Source: Caballeronia novacaledonica (GTDB lineage: Bacteria; Pseudomonadota; Gammaproteobacteria; Burkholderiales; Burkholderiaceae). From it: a stretch of 64,000 bases of DNA. Location: contig NZ_OGTP01000020.1 of assembly GCF_900258035.1 (NCBI RefSeq), forward strand, positions 1-64,000, in the 5' to 3' direction. The notes beneath the pieces are model-generated. The model searched no databases, was not told the DNA's origin, and saw nothing but the letters and a program-made list of their open reading frames with translations. The position numbers were made by a program, and so were the translations under genes. This document shows, piece by piece, positions 34,241 to 43,147 of this stretch; positions within the stretch are counted from its first letter, which is position 1, and every line of letters begins with the position of its first letter.

Positions 34241-35148
34241 AGGCGCTTCCGGAATCGATGACGGTGTTCGAGCGCGGCTGGCTCTCGTCGAACAACGTGC
34301 TGTTCGCGAGCGGCGAAGGCACGGCGATCGTCGATACGGGCTATGCATCGCACGCGCCGCAGACGCTCGCGCTCGTCAAGCAGAAGCTCGGCGCGCGCAG
34401 GCTCGATCTGATCGTCAACACGCATCTGCATTCGGATCATTGCGGCGGCAATGCGCTGCTTCAGCACCAGTACGCGTGCGACACGCTGATTCCGTCAAGC
34501 GAAGCGCACGCCGTGCGCGCGTGGGACGAAGAAGCGCTGACCTTCCGCGCAACCGGCCAGCGTTGCGAACGCTTCGGTTTCACGGGCACGATCGAAAACG
34601 GCGCGAAGCTCGAACTCGGCGGCTTCGACTGGAACGTGCTCGGCGCGCCGGGCCACGATCCGCATTCGCTCATGCTGCATTGCCCGGAGACGCGTGTGCT
34701 CATCAGCGCCGACGCGTTGTGGGAAAACGGCTTCGGCGTGATCTTTCCCGAACTCGAAGGCGACAGCGGTTTTGCGGAAGAGCGCGCGGTGCTCGGACTG
34801 ATTTCGACGCTCGACGTCGATATCGTGATTCCCGGCCACGGCGCACCGTTCGCCGACGTTGCACGCGCGCTCGACGTTGCTTTCTCGCGGCTCGATTACT
34901 TGCAGGCCGATCCCGCGCGCAACGCGAAGAACGCGCTCAAGGTGCTGATCGTCTTCAAGCTGATGGAAGTGCGCGCGATGTCCTTCGACGCAGTTCTCGC
35001 GATGACGGAGCAAGCCCGCTCGATGCGCGCCGCCGCCGATGCGCTCGCGCCGCCGAACGAACGCCGGGCGCTTATCGAGACACTTGTCGGGGAACTGGCG
35101 CGCGGCGGCTCGGTGAACGTGAGCGGCGCGATGGTGTCGGCGGCCTGA
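34237..35148 (+). CDS. MBL fold metallo-hydrolase
   Basis: Metallo-beta-lactamase-fold hydrolase of 303 residues. The metal motif NTHLHSDHCGG gives His63, His65, Asp67 and His68, with another ligand in GAPGHDPHS, an Asp in ISADALW and the last His in VIPGHGAPF. It starts at a GTG (34237) overlapping the previous stop, with GGAG eight bases upstream. Last gene of the mvaB cluster. The C-terminal ~70 residues are helical. Probably a thioesterase or glyoxalase-II-like enzyme; the substrate is not identifiable. Confidence 0.87.
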   Translation: MKALPESMTVFERGWLSSNNVLFASGEGTAIVDTGYASHAPQTLALVKQKLGARRLDLIVNTHLHSDHCGGNALLQHQYACDTLIPSSEAHAVRAWDEEALTFRATGQRCERFGFTGTIENGAKLELGGFDWNVLGAPGHDPHSLMLHCPETRVLISADALWENGFGVIFPELEGDSGFAEERAVLGLISTLDVDIVIPGHGAPFADVARALDVAFSRLDYLQADPARNAKNALKVLIVFKLMEVRAMSFDAVLAMTEQARSMRAAADALAPPNERRALIETLVGELARGGSVNVSGAMVSAA

Positions 35149-35172
35149 ATCGAACCGCACACACAAAAGAAA

Positions 35173-35198
35173 GCCGCTTGTCAGCTACGGCAAGCGGC
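35173..35198 (-). terminator. minus-strand terminator-like hairpin
   Basis: GCCGCTTG / CAAGCGGC, 8 bp with a 10-base loop. Read on the minus strand the stem is followed by TTTCTTTTGTGTG, so it would end the transcript of the downstream dehalogenase gene. Confidence 0.65.
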
Positions 35199-35326
35199 AG
35201 AATCATAGGGACGTGATCAACGTCCAACGTATCGTAGCGCGACACTATTTCACGTGCATCGGTGCTTTCCCTACAAAATTTTAACGATCACCTGAATCGG
35301 CGTAAGACCCAATGCCGGCGCGGGCT

Positions 35327-36217
35327 TCAGGGCGCATCGGCCTCGAAGAAGGCGAGCATTTCCGCGAGCAGCATGTCGGGCTTCTCCTCGGGAATGTAGT
35401 GCCCGCACGGCAGCGCGCGGCCACTCACGTCACGCGCGACGCGCCGCCATTCGTCGAGCGCATCGAAGCATTGTTCGATCACGCCTTCCTGTCCCCACAA
35501 CACGCGCAGCGGACACGCGACCTTCAGTCCGCGTTCGAGATCGGCGCGGTCGTGATCCAGATCGATGCTCGCCGACGCGCGGTAGTCCTCGCACATCGCG
35601 AAGATCGCACCGGGCGATGCGAGCGCGTCGCGATACGCCTGCAATGCGTGCGGCGCGAACGGCGCGAGTCCCGCATGCCGGTTGCCCATCACGCGATCGA
35701 TATAGGCGTTCGGATTGCCGCCGATCAGCAACTCCGGCAGCGGCGACGGCTGAATCAGCAGAAACCAGTGGAAGTACGCGGTCGCGAATGCGCGGTCGGT
35801 CGCTTCGTACATCGCGAGCGTCGGCGCGATATCGAGCAGCATCAGACGATCGACGGCGTCGGGGAAATCCATCGCCATGCGATGCGCGACACGCGCGCCG
35901 CGATCGTGCGCGCAGACCAGAAAGCGCTCGAAGCCGAAGTGACGCATCACCGCGACCTGATCGGCGGCCATCGCGCGCTTCGAATACGGCGTGTGACGCG
36001 CGTCGCTTTTCGGCTTCCCCGACGCGCCGTAGCCGCGCAAATCCGTGGCGAAGACGGTGAAGTGCCTGGCAAGATCGCCGGCGCACTTGTGCCAGATTTC
36101 GTGCGTTTGCGGGTGGCCGTGCATGAGCAGCAGCGGCGGCCCGTCACCGCCTTTCATTCCGACGATCTCGACGCCCCCCGCATCGACGCGAAACGGTTCG
36201 TAGTCTCCGAAAGACAT
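35327..36217 (-). CDS. alpha/beta hydrolase, fluoroacetate dehalogenase type
   Basis: Haloacetate dehalogenase-like alpha/beta hydrolase, 296 residues. Every residue known to matter in the Burkholderia fluoroacetate dehalogenase is present with a one-residue offset: nucleophile Asp105, carboxylate-binding Arg106 and Arg109 (HDRGAR), halide-pocket His150, Trp151 and Tyr212, catalytic acid Asp129 and catalytic His273 (GHYIPEE). The core has HGHPQTHEIWHK and DLRGYGASGKP. Epoxide hydrolases share the fold but not the His-Trp-Tyr set. I infer 2-haloacid hydrolysis; it could also act on related esters. Single gene. Confidence 0.88.
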   Translation of the reverse strand: MSFGDYEPFRVDAGGVEIVGMKGGDGPPLLLMHGHPQTHEIWHKCAGDLARHFTVFATDLRGYGASGKPKSDARHTPYSKRAMAADQVAVMRHFGFERFLVCAHDRGARVAHRMAMDFPDAVDRLMLLDIAPTLAMYEATDRAFATAYFHWFLLIQPSPLPELLIGGNPNAYIDRVMGNRHAGLAPFAPHALQAYRDALASPGAIFAMCEDYRASASIDLDHDRADLERGLKVACPLRVLWGQEGVIEQCFDALDEWRRVARDVSGRALPCGHYIPEEKPDMLLAEMLAFFEADAP

Positions 36218-36354
36218 GATGTTTTCTTGTTCGTGGCGTTGCGGACCATTGTAGGCGCGGGGCCGCGATTGCTCACGCGCCGGAAGGCATGCAAACGTGG
36301 AAACCGAATACTTCCTCGGGAAATGGCGGATATCCCGCGAACGATGGCCCGCCT

Positions 36355-36374
36355 ATAATCGAACGATCGTTCGC
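36355..36374 (+). promoter_or_regulatory. promoter with TetR-like palindromic operator
   Basis: TATAAT at 36355-36360 is directly followed by the perfect 14-base palindrome CGAACGATCGTTCG (36361-36374). The inner AACGATCGTT is the type of operator bound by TetR-family repressors. It lies between the divergent dehalogenase and flavoprotein genes, about 107 bases before the latter. Confidence 0.6.
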
Positions 36375-36480
36375 TGGCCGGGCGCGCAGGTTTTCCGGAA
36401 AATGATCGTGCGTGCCGAATCGAGCGCCAGTTCATAAAATGCTTCCAATGCTGCCCGGACACATTCAGGAGATTCGCGCC

Positions 36481-37443
36481 ATGGCCCTGCCCGCCGTCTT
36501 GCAGCACCTTTCATTGCCCGTCGTCGGTTCGCCGATGTTCATCGTCAGTTATCCCGAGCTCGTGCTTGCGCAATGCAAGGCGGGGATCGTCGGCTCGTTT
36601 CCGGCGCTGAACGCCCGCCCCGCCGAATTGCTCGACGAATGGCTCACGCAAATACAAAGCGAGCTTGCCGCGCACAAGGCGGCGAATCCCGATGCGGTCA
36701 TCGGACCGATCGCCGTCAATCAGATCGTGCATCAGTCGAATGCGCGGCTGGAGCAGGACGTGCGCGTGTGCGTCGAGCACAAGGTGCCGATCTTCATCAC
36801 GAGCCTGCGCGCGCCGGTCAAGGAAATGATCGACGCGGTGCACTCGTACGGCGGCATCGTGCTGCACGACGTCATCAATCTGCGACACGCGCAGAAAGCG
36901 CTGGAAGCGGGCGTCGACGGCCTCATTCTCGTCGCGGCGGGCGCGGGCGGACACGCGGGCACGACCTCGCCGTTCGCGCTCGTCGGCGAAGTGCGGCGTA
37001 TCTTCGACGGTCCGATCGTGCTGTCGGGCGCGATCGCCAACGGCGGCTCGATTCTCGCCGCGCAGGCGATGGGCGCGGACCTCGCCTACATGGGCACGCG
37101 CTTCATCGCGACGAAAGAAGCGCACGCGCTGGAGGAATACAAACGCGCGATCGTCGATGCGCAAGCCGCCGACATCATCTACACGAATCTCTTCACGGGC
37201 GTGCACGGCAACTACATCCGCGAGAGCATCGTCAACGCGGGGCTCGATCCGGACGCGCTGCCCGAATCCAACAAGGGCGCGATGAACTTCGCCGAAGGCA
37301 CGAGCAAGGCGAAGGCGTGGAAGGAAATCTGGGGCGCGGGGCAAGGCGTCGGGCTGATGCAAGACGTGCCGAGCGTCGCCGAATTGGTCCAGCGGCTGAA
37401 GCACGAGTACGACGACGCGAAGACGCGCCTCGCGATCGGCTGA
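36481..37443 (+). CDS. nitronate monooxygenase-family flavoprotein
   Basis: FMN-dependent TIM-barrel oxidoreductase of 320 residues. Family landmarks are LPVVGSPMFIVSYPELVLAQC, the VGSFPALNAR loop, VAAGAGGHAGTTSPFALV (FMN and catalytic-region motif) and MGTRFIATKEA near the end. This fits the class I nitronate monooxygenase group. Nitroalkane detoxification is the family reaction, but enoyl-ACP reductase (FabK)-like relatives exist. Start at 36481 has GGAG with good spacing. The neighbouring TetR-like operator suggests inducible expression. Confidence 0.88.
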   Translation: MALPAVLQHLSLPVVGSPMFIVSYPELVLAQCKAGIVGSFPALNARPAELLDEWLTQIQSELAAHKAANPDAVIGPIAVNQIVHQSNARLEQDVRVCVEHKVPIFITSLRAPVKEMIDAVHSYGGIVLHDVINLRHAQKALEAGVDGLILVAAGAGGHAGTTSPFALVGEVRRIFDGPIVLSGAIANGGSILAAQAMGADLAYMGTRFIATKEAHALEEYKRAIVDAQAADIIYTNLFTGVHGNYIRESIVNAGLDPDALPESNKGAMNFAEGTSKAKAWKEIWGAGQGVGLMQDVPSVAELVQRLKHEYDDAKTRLAIG

Positions 37444-37463
37444 TTTTTTTCCGATAGCCGCAA

Positions 37464-37492
37464 AAAACACCGCGCACGTAGCGCGGTGTTTT
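37464..37492. terminator. bidirectional terminator between the flavoprotein and porin genes
   Basis: Perfect stem AAAACACCGCGC / GCGCGGTGTTTT with a 5-base loop, A-tract and T-tract on the two sides. Serves both converging genes. Confidence 0.93.
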
Positions 37493-37512
37493 CGTTTTGG
37501 CGTCTGCGCTGC

Positions 37513-38625
37513 TTAGAACTTCGCGCGGATGCCGACGCCGAACGTGTCGCCCGACGACAGGCTCGTGTACTTGTCGTTCAGGTACGCCGCGTAGACGTCG
37601 GTGCGCTTCGACAGCGGGTAGTCGTAGCCGAGCGCCCAGCTCTTGTGCGTCTGGTCGAGGCCGCCGTTGCTGCGCGAGTACGCGTACGACGCCATCACCG
37701 TGCCCGGGCCGACCGGCACCGTCACGCCGCCTTGTCCGGTGTTGACGTGGAACGTGCCGGGGCCTTCGAAGTCGTTCTTCGTGTACATGTACTGCGCGAA
37801 GAACTTGACGAACTTCATGTCGAACGACGCACCCAGTTGCCCGACGCTCTGGCTCTTGTAGCCGGGCGTCGCGAAGCCGTCGATCGTCGTCAGGTCGCCG
37901 GGCGTGTTGTTGAAGTTCACGTACTGATAAACGCCCGTGGCCGCGAACGGGCCGTGGAAGTACAGGAACTGCGCGCTGTACTTCTTCGAGCGGCCGTCGC
38001 CGGCGTTGTTGCCGAAGCTGTACATCACGCTGCCCGACAGACCGTTGAAGTCAGGCGACGTGTACTGCACCGAGTTGTTCCAGCCCGAATCGCCGACCAC
38101 GCCCTGATCCGTCCGGTACGTCGGGAACGTGCCGGCGCCGAGGAACACGTGATAGACCATCGGCGAGAAGACGTACGAATCGACGAACGGGTTGAAAAGA
38201 ATCGTCGAGACGAAGAGTTGCGTCGTCAGGCGGCCTGCCGTGAACGTACCGATCGGACCTTGAATGCCGACGTACGAGTTGCGCGCGAAGAAGGTGTCGC
38301 CCTGGAAGCGGCCGTACTGGCCGTTCTGCGCGCGGAAGAAGCTTTCCAACGTGAAGATGGCCTTGTAGCCGCCGCCGAGATCTTCGGCGCCCTTCAAGCC
38401 CCAGTAAGACGTCGACATGCCGCCGCCGCTGACATTCCACGCGCGATCGCTGCCGGGAAACTTGGTGGCGCCGACCCATTCGTCGACCTGCCCGTACAGC
38501 GAAACGCTCGATTGCGCGTGCGCCGCGCCCGCGGCGAATAGGCCGAGCATCGCTGCGGCAACTGCGGTGGCCTTGACCGTTGCTCTCACCGTAGTCTTCG
38601 GCGCACGGTTGACGGTTGACTTCAT
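37513..38625 (-). CDS. Gram-negative porin
   Basis: Outer-membrane 16-strand trimeric porin of the Burkholderia OmpC-like family, 370 residues. The start at 38625 has AGGAGAG upstream and gives a signal peptide ending AAGAAHAQSS, then SVSLYGQVDEW, the conserved first strand. The constriction loop motif is around SYVGIQGPIGTFTAGR, and the chain closes with GVGIRAKF, the C-terminal Phe needed for BamA recognition. Its start faces a ~490-base intergenic region; regulation by a large upstream region is likely. Solute specificity cannot be told. Confidence 0.95.
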   Translation of the reverse strand: MKSTVNRAPKTTVRATVKATAVAAAMLGLFAAGAAHAQSSVSLYGQVDEWVGATKFPGSDRAWNVSGGGMSTSYWGLKGAEDLGGGYKAIFTLESFFRAQNGQYGRFQGDTFFARNSYVGIQGPIGTFTAGRLTTQLFVSTILFNPFVDSYVFSPMVYHVFLGAGTFPTYRTDQGVVGDSGWNNSVQYTSPDFNGLSGSVMYSFGNNAGDGRSKKYSAQFLYFHGPFAATGVYQYVNFNNTPGDLTTIDGFATPGYKSQSVGQLGASFDMKFVKFFAQYMYTKNDFEGPGTFHVNTGQGGVTVPVGPGTVMASYAYSRSNGGLDQTHKSWALGYDYPLSKRTDVYAAYLNDKYTSLSSGDTFGVGIRAKF

Positions 38626-39119
38626 GAACTCTCCTGTCTTTTGTCGAAAATTGAAAGCTTGGCGGGCGAGGAGCGTTGCACTCGCCTCGTCTGACCGGCT
38701 TGGCGGTTTTGTGGGCGAGAGTGGCATCGCGTGTGGAGCGGCACCATCTTTACGGACCATTTTTCCGGTCAAAAATGTTTTTGGTTATTGCGGGTATAGC
38801 GGTTCGGATAATGCCGGCCGCGCACACACGCGGCGGAACGCACCGTGTCAATTGCGCGCGAGGATTTTCTTGATGCTCGACGCTTTGCAAAGCGAGCACC
38901 GGCGCGCCTGTCGAAGCACCGAAAGCCGTTCGAAATTTGGAAATAGGACATTTCGCCGCGCAGGGCGCATTGTCCGCGCGCGGGAAAAAGAGCGGTATTT
39001 CTTGAAGAAAATCGACGCGTAACTGTGGCGAGATTACGTCATCGTGACAACGGAACTGGACGCGTCAATACTTTCTCGTTCCGTGCCGAACGGCAACTAT
39101 CAGGGATGAGGCCGGGAAA
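38626..39119. other. porin upstream intergenic region
   Basis: About 490 bases without a supported gene. It contains the perfect 14-base palindrome CGCTTTGCAAAGCG (38881-38894), about 256 bases before the porin start, and an A/T-rich patch at 38760-38800. Both could be regulatory for the porin promoter. Confidence 0.5.
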
Positions 39120-39488
39120 TCAGTTGCGATAGTTCGCGTTGGCCGGCGTGCGGCCGTCGTCCGCCGGACGTCCGGGCTGGCGCGGCAAACTGCGTTCTTC
39201 GTTGTAGCGCGTGATGTCGGCACGGATGGAACCCGCGCCGCGCAGGGGCACCGCCTGATCGGCGCGCGGGCCGGGGCGCACTTCGGCGCTGACAGGCGTC
39301 AGGCCGTCCTTGGCCGCGACTGGCGTGTAATGCAGCGATTGCCGGCTCGCGGCGGAATCGTCGAAGACTGCCGACGACAGCCATTCGGCACGCGGCCCCG
39401 CAAGCGCGAGCGAACCCGCCACCGCCAGCGCGCCGAGCGCAGCGGATGCGAAAAGCCGGGTAGTCTTGCGAAAGCCAGTGAGCGTCAT
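39120..39488 (-). CDS. small exported protein of unknown function
   Basis: 122 residues. A signal peptide or membrane anchor is visible (MTLTGFRKTTRLFASAALGALAVAGSLALAG), followed by a polar, Arg/Ala-rich disordered-looking region ending RQPGRPADDGRTP. No domain recognised. The start at 39488 was picked because it begins the hydrophobic segment; upstream residues are unrelated and the ribosome-binding site is weak. Unusual only in being isolated between two long intergenic regions. Confidence 0.6.
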   Translation of the reverse strand: MTLTGFRKTTRLFASAALGALAVAGSLALAGPRAEWLSSAVFDDSAASRQSLHYTPVAAKDGLTPVSAEVRPGPRADQAVPLRGAGSIRADITRYNEERSLPRQPGRPADDGRTPANANYRN

Positions 39489-40003
39489 GTCGAAGCAGCC
39501 TGCGTCCGACCGATATTCCCGTCCGTGCGCCGAAAGCGGAGCTTCCGATTCAGGCGGACAACCGGCCGTAGTCGGAACATCCGGGTCGCTGCATCGAGGC
39601 AATGCAAAAACCCGCCAACCGGTGTACCCAACAATTTATTTCGCGCCGCGACGACAGTCGAGCCAAAAAGTGTTAGACCTGCGCGATGGTTGTAACACCA
39701 TGTTACGTCAGAGTTTTTTCGTGTCGGCCGACTGTTTCGGATCACCAATCATGTGATGAAAATTGTGCTGGACAGACGTTTGCGGAAGCCGCGAAATTGA
39801 CGCAAGCGGGGCCCGAATGTTGCTCCCTCCGAAGTTCGGCCTCGAGTGGAGAATCTCGTGCTTTCATGCGCATCGGTAATCAATCGATCCTGTAAATGAA
39901 TTTGCCAATTTAATCGGCCACGGGCGAAAATCATGGTTTTTCCTGACTTGACGATGAATGCGCCGGACATTTCGAACGGCGTATTCAGGCACGAGAACCT
40001 CTG
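39489..40003. other. intergenic region before the BASS transporter
   Basis: About 515 bases, comparatively A/T-rich, no supported gene. One ordered site is GTAACA-CCA-TGTTAC at 39692-39706, followed by CAGAGTTTTTTC. Confidence 0.5.
39691..39706. promoter_or_regulatory. GTAACA-CCA-TGTTAC inverted repeat
   Basis: Perfect 6-bp arms around CCA, 298 bases upstream of the BASS-family transporter and 203 bases upstream of the small exported protein. Operator-like spacing; the binding protein is unknown. Confidence 0.4.
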
Positions 40004-41023
40004 ATGGCACGGCCCAAACTTCTTCCTGACAACTTCACGCTGGCGCTCGTCGGCACGGTCATCGTCGCCAGCCTGCTGCCTTGCCGCGGCGGCGCGGCGA
40101 TTGCGTTCAACTGGATCACCGATATCGCCATCGGCCTGCTGTTCTTCCTGCACGGCGCAAAACTTTCCCGCGAGGCGATCGTTGCCGGTGCGACGCACTG
40201 GCGGCTGCATCTCGTCGTGCTGCTCAGCACGTTCGCACTCTTCCCGCTGCTCGGCCTCGCGCTCAAACCGGTGCTCACGCCGCTCGTCACGCCCGCGCTC
40301 TACACCGGTATCCTCTTTCTCTGCACGCTGCCGTCCACGGTGCAATCGTCGATTGCCTTCACGTCGATGGCAAAAGGCAACGTACCGGCGGCGGTGTGCA
40401 GCGCGTCCGCGTCGAGCCTGCTCGGCATTTTCATCACGCCGGCGCTCGTCGGACTGGTCGTGAGCGGTCACGGCACGACGACCGGCTCGCCGTGGCAGAC
40501 CGTCGGCAACATCACGCTGCAACTGCTCGTGCCGTTCGTCGCGGGGCAATTGCTGCGGCCGGTCATCGGAAAATGGATCGACAAGCATCGCGCGATGCTC
40601 AAGTTCGTCGATCAGGGCTCGATCCTGCTCGTCGTGTACGTGGCGTTCAGCGAGGCCGTGAACGAAGGCATCTGGCATTCGATCTCGCTTTCGACGCTCG
40701 CGGGCCTGCTCGCCGTCAACATCCTGCTGCTGGCGGCCGCGCTTTTCATCACGGCGTTCACGGCGAAGCGCCTGGGCTTTTCCCGCGCGGATCAGATCAC
40801 AATCATCTTCTGCGGCTCGAAAAAGAGCCTCGCCTCCGGCATTCCGATGGCGAAGGTGATCTTCGCGTCGCACGCGGTTGGCGCGGTCGTGCTGCCGCTC
40901 ATGCTCTTCCATCAGATCCAGCTCATGGTGTGCGCGGTGCTCGCGCAACGCTGGGGTTCGCGCAAGACGGCGCCCGAACCCGCGCGCCAGGACAAGAACG
41001 TGGCCGCGCCCGCGCGCCGTTGA
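40004..41023 (+). CDS. bile acid:sodium symporter family protein
   Basis: Inner-membrane transporter of the BASS superfamily, 339 residues, with about ten hydrophobic spans. Characteristic segments are LLFFLHGAKLSREAI, the LPSTVQSSIAFTSMAKGNVPAA crossover helix region and FCGSKKSLASGIPMAKVIF. This is the YfeH-like bacterial group, which is not known to move bile acids; the substrate is likely an organic anion or a metabolite, by family inference only. Single gene with its own terminator. Confidence 0.9.
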   Translation: MARPKLLPDNFTLALVGTVIVASLLPCRGGAAIAFNWITDIAIGLLFFLHGAKLSREAIVAGATHWRLHLVVLLSTFALFPLLGLALKPVLTPLVTPALYTGILFLCTLPSTVQSSIAFTSMAKGNVPAAVCSASASSLLGIFITPALVGLVVSGHGTTTGSPWQTVGNITLQLLVPFVAGQLLRPVIGKWIDKHRAMLKFVDQGSILLVVYVAFSEAVNEGIWHSISLSTLAGLLAVNILLLAAALFITAFTAKRLGFSRADQITIIFCGSKKSLASGIPMAKVIFASHAVGAVVLPLMLFHQIQLMVCAVLAQRWGSRKTAPEPARQDKNVAAPARR

Positions 41024-41065
41024 TTCGCGTCGTCTGCCTCACCGTCATTCTTCCTCCCTCTAACG

Positions 41066-41087
41066 AAGGCCGCCCCGCGCGGCCTTT
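41066..41087 (+). terminator. Rho-independent terminator after the BASS gene
   Basis: AAGGCCGC - CCCGC - GCGGCCTT then TGCG. Short T-tract. Confidence 0.7.
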
Positions 41088-41330
41088 GCGTCATTTGAGC
41101 CCCGCCGCGCGCCGATGTCGATTCGGCCGGATGGCATAGGCCGAAACGCCTGACCGCTCACATCGATTTTCGAAATTGTGTTGCCCATCGTCCGACGCTT
41201 TGGCCTACGTCTTTCGGCCGAATGGCGCCCGGGCATGTGCCTTGCCACACTCTTGTTCAACATCGGGCAGAAACAGACACAGGACAAGCATGCGCACACC
41301 ACGCGTCACCCATCGAAGGCGGAAGGGACG
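41088..41330. other. intergenic before the acyl-CoA dehydrogenase cluster
   Basis: Contains GGCCGGATGGCATAGG (41125-41140, nearly identical to 6124-6139) within the inverted pair TTCGGCC / GGCCGAA, plus GGCCGAATGGC at 41216-41226. Likely promoter region of the following operon; no gene supported. Confidence 0.5.
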
Positions 41331-42368
41331 ATGATTCACGTCGAACATCACACGACGGCATCCGCCATGCGCGCGTTTCTCGACGACATGCCGTTTGAAC
41401 GCGGCAGCGCGAAAGACGCGGGCCGCGCGCTGCATGCGCTGATCGGCGCGGGCCTCGACCGCCTGCCTTTGCCGGGGCGCGGCAACACAGCCGAACGCTG
41501 GCGCGCGCTCGGTGAAGTCGCCGCGTTCGACTTGTCGCTGGTCAAGCTGTACGAGGGCCACACCGACGCGCTCGCGATCCTCGCCGAACTCGGCGCCGCG
41601 CCACCGGAGCGCGAAAGCGCATGGGCCGTGTGGGCCGCCGAGCCGCCGAGCGCAAGGCTATCGGCGCTAGGCGGTACCGATGCAAACGCGGTGCTCCTGC
41701 AAGGCACGAAGGCGTGGTGTTCGGGCGCGGCGTCGGTCACGCATGCGCTCGTGACGGCCTGGAACGAACGCGACGAACCGGTGCTCGCCGCCGTCGACCT
41801 GAGACACGACGGCGTGCGGATCACCGATGCCGGCTGGCAAGCGGTCGGGATGCAGGCGAGCGCGAGCGTCGACGTGGATTTCGAGCGCGTGCCCGCGCTT
41901 CTCGTCGGTTCTGCGCGCGCGTATGTCGAGCGCCCCGGCTTCTGGCACGGCGGCGCGGGGATCGGCGCGTGCTGGCTCGGCGCGGCGGCCGGAATCGCGG
42001 CATTCGTGGCGCGCGACGCGAAGCATCGGCCAGGGCCGCACAAGCTCGCGCATCTCGGCGCCATCGACACGACTTTGAGCGCCACCGCCGCGCTGCTGCG
42101 CGAGACCGCGGCGTTCATCAACCAGTCGCCGCATGCCGATGCAATGGCGCCCGCGATTCGCGCACGCCTCGCGGCGGAGCATGCGGCGGCGCTCGTCGTG
42201 GCGCGCGCAGGTCGTGCGCTGGGTGCCGCGCCGCTGTGCCGCGACGCGCACTTCGCGCAACTCATGGCCGACCTGCCAGTATTCATTCGACAAAGCCACG
42301 CCGAGCGGGACGAAGCATCGCTCGCCGAGCGCGTGATAGAGGAGGGACGGACTTCATGGCAGGTATGA
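41331..42368 (+). CDS. acyl-CoA dehydrogenase-like protein
   Basis: 345 residues related to acyl-CoA dehydrogenases but shortened. The FAD region WCSGAASVTHALV and the C-terminal helical bundle (AAFINQSPHADAM..., ARLAAEHAAALVVARAGRALG) are visible, while the classic catalytic Glu/Arg motifs are not obvious. The N-terminal helical domain is compressed. Divergent ACAD members next to PIG-L deacetylases and methyltransferases are seen in several proteobacteria, where they probably act on an unusual substrate. Start has AAGGGA nine bases upstream; stop overlaps the deacetylase. Confidence 0.8.
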   Translation: MIHVEHHTTASAMRAFLDDMPFERGSAKDAGRALHALIGAGLDRLPLPGRGNTAERWRALGEVAAFDLSLVKLYEGHTDALAILAELGAAPPERESAWAVWAAEPPSARLSALGGTDANAVLLQGTKAWCSGAASVTHALVTAWNERDEPVLAAVDLRHDGVRITDAGWQAVGMQASASVDVDFERVPALLVGSARAYVERPGFWHGGAGIGACWLGAAAGIAAFVARDAKHRPGPHKLAHLGAIDTTLSATAALLRETAAFINQSPHADAMAPAIRARLAAEHAAALVVARAGRALGAAPLCRDAHFAQLMADLPVFIRQSHAERDEASLAERVIEEGRTSWQV

Positions 42369-43147
42369 CCACACAAGCGCCAACCGACGAAAACGCAGCC
42401 GACCGCGCGATATCGGGCGAGGGCACGTCCGAGGCCACATGGCAGGGATGGGCGCGTCTCAATGCGCTGCCTGAAGTCGATCCTGCTGAACTGGTGCCGT
42501 TTGGCGGACGGGCTGTCGTAGTCGCGCCACACCCGGACGACGAAGTGCTCGGCACCGGCGGCCTGCTCGCGCGTCTCTCGGAAATAAGCCGGCACATACT
42601 CATCGTCGCCGTCACGGACGGCACCGCGAGTCACCCTGATTCGACCGAATGGCCGCCGGAACGCCTTGCGCGTGTACGTCCGCAGGAAACGAAAACGGCC
42701 CTTCAGCGGCTGCATCTGCGTCAGGTGCAGGTCACGAGGCTCGGACTTCAGGACGGCGCGCCGGGTCGCATCGAAACGAGCTTGTCAGGATCACTATCCG
42801 AAATTCTTCGACCCGGCGATATCGTATTCACCACTTGGCGCTATGATGGGCACCCCGACCACGAGGCGGCCGGGCGCGCCGTTCATTCCGCGGCACAAGC
42901 GCTCGACCTTCCCTGCGTGGAAGTGCCGCTCTGGACCTGGCACTGGGCGTCGCCTGACGATACGCGCGTGCCATGGAGCCGTGCTCGCCGAATCGTTCTC
43001 GACGGCGCGACGCATGCCCGGAAGCTTCGGGCCGTGCAGGCTTTTCGGAGCCAGCTCGATCCCGATTCCACGACCGGACAGGCGCCAGTGCTCCCCGAGC
43101 ATGTACTGGCCCGGCTGACCCGGCCTTTCGAAGTCGTACTCATATGA
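42356..43147 (+). CDS. PIG-L family deacetylase
   Basis: Zinc-dependent N-deacetylase of the LmbE/PIG-L superfamily, 263 residues. The zinc motif PHPDDEVLGTGG lies near residues 60-72 and the second zinc His is in YDGHPDHEA near residue 165. Members deacetylate N-acetylglucosaminyl groups on lipids, sugars or mycothiol-type compounds. GGAGGG nine bases before ATG 42356 fixes the start, overlapping the previous gene by 13 bases; the ATG at 42365 is an alternative. Coupled to the methyltransferase by ATGA. Substrate unknown. Confidence 0.9.
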   Translation: MAGMTTQAPTDENAADRAISGEGTSEATWQGWARLNALPEVDPAELVPFGGRAVVVAPHPDDEVLGTGGLLARLSEISRHILIVAVTDGTASHPDSTEWPPERLARVRPQETKTALQRLHLRQVQVTRLGLQDGAPGRIETSLSGSLSEILRPGDIVFTTWRYDGHPDHEAAGRAVHSAAQALDLPCVEVPLWTWHWASPDDTRVPWSRARRIVLDGATHARKLRAVQAFRSQLDPDSTTGQAPVLPEHVLARLTRPFEVVLI

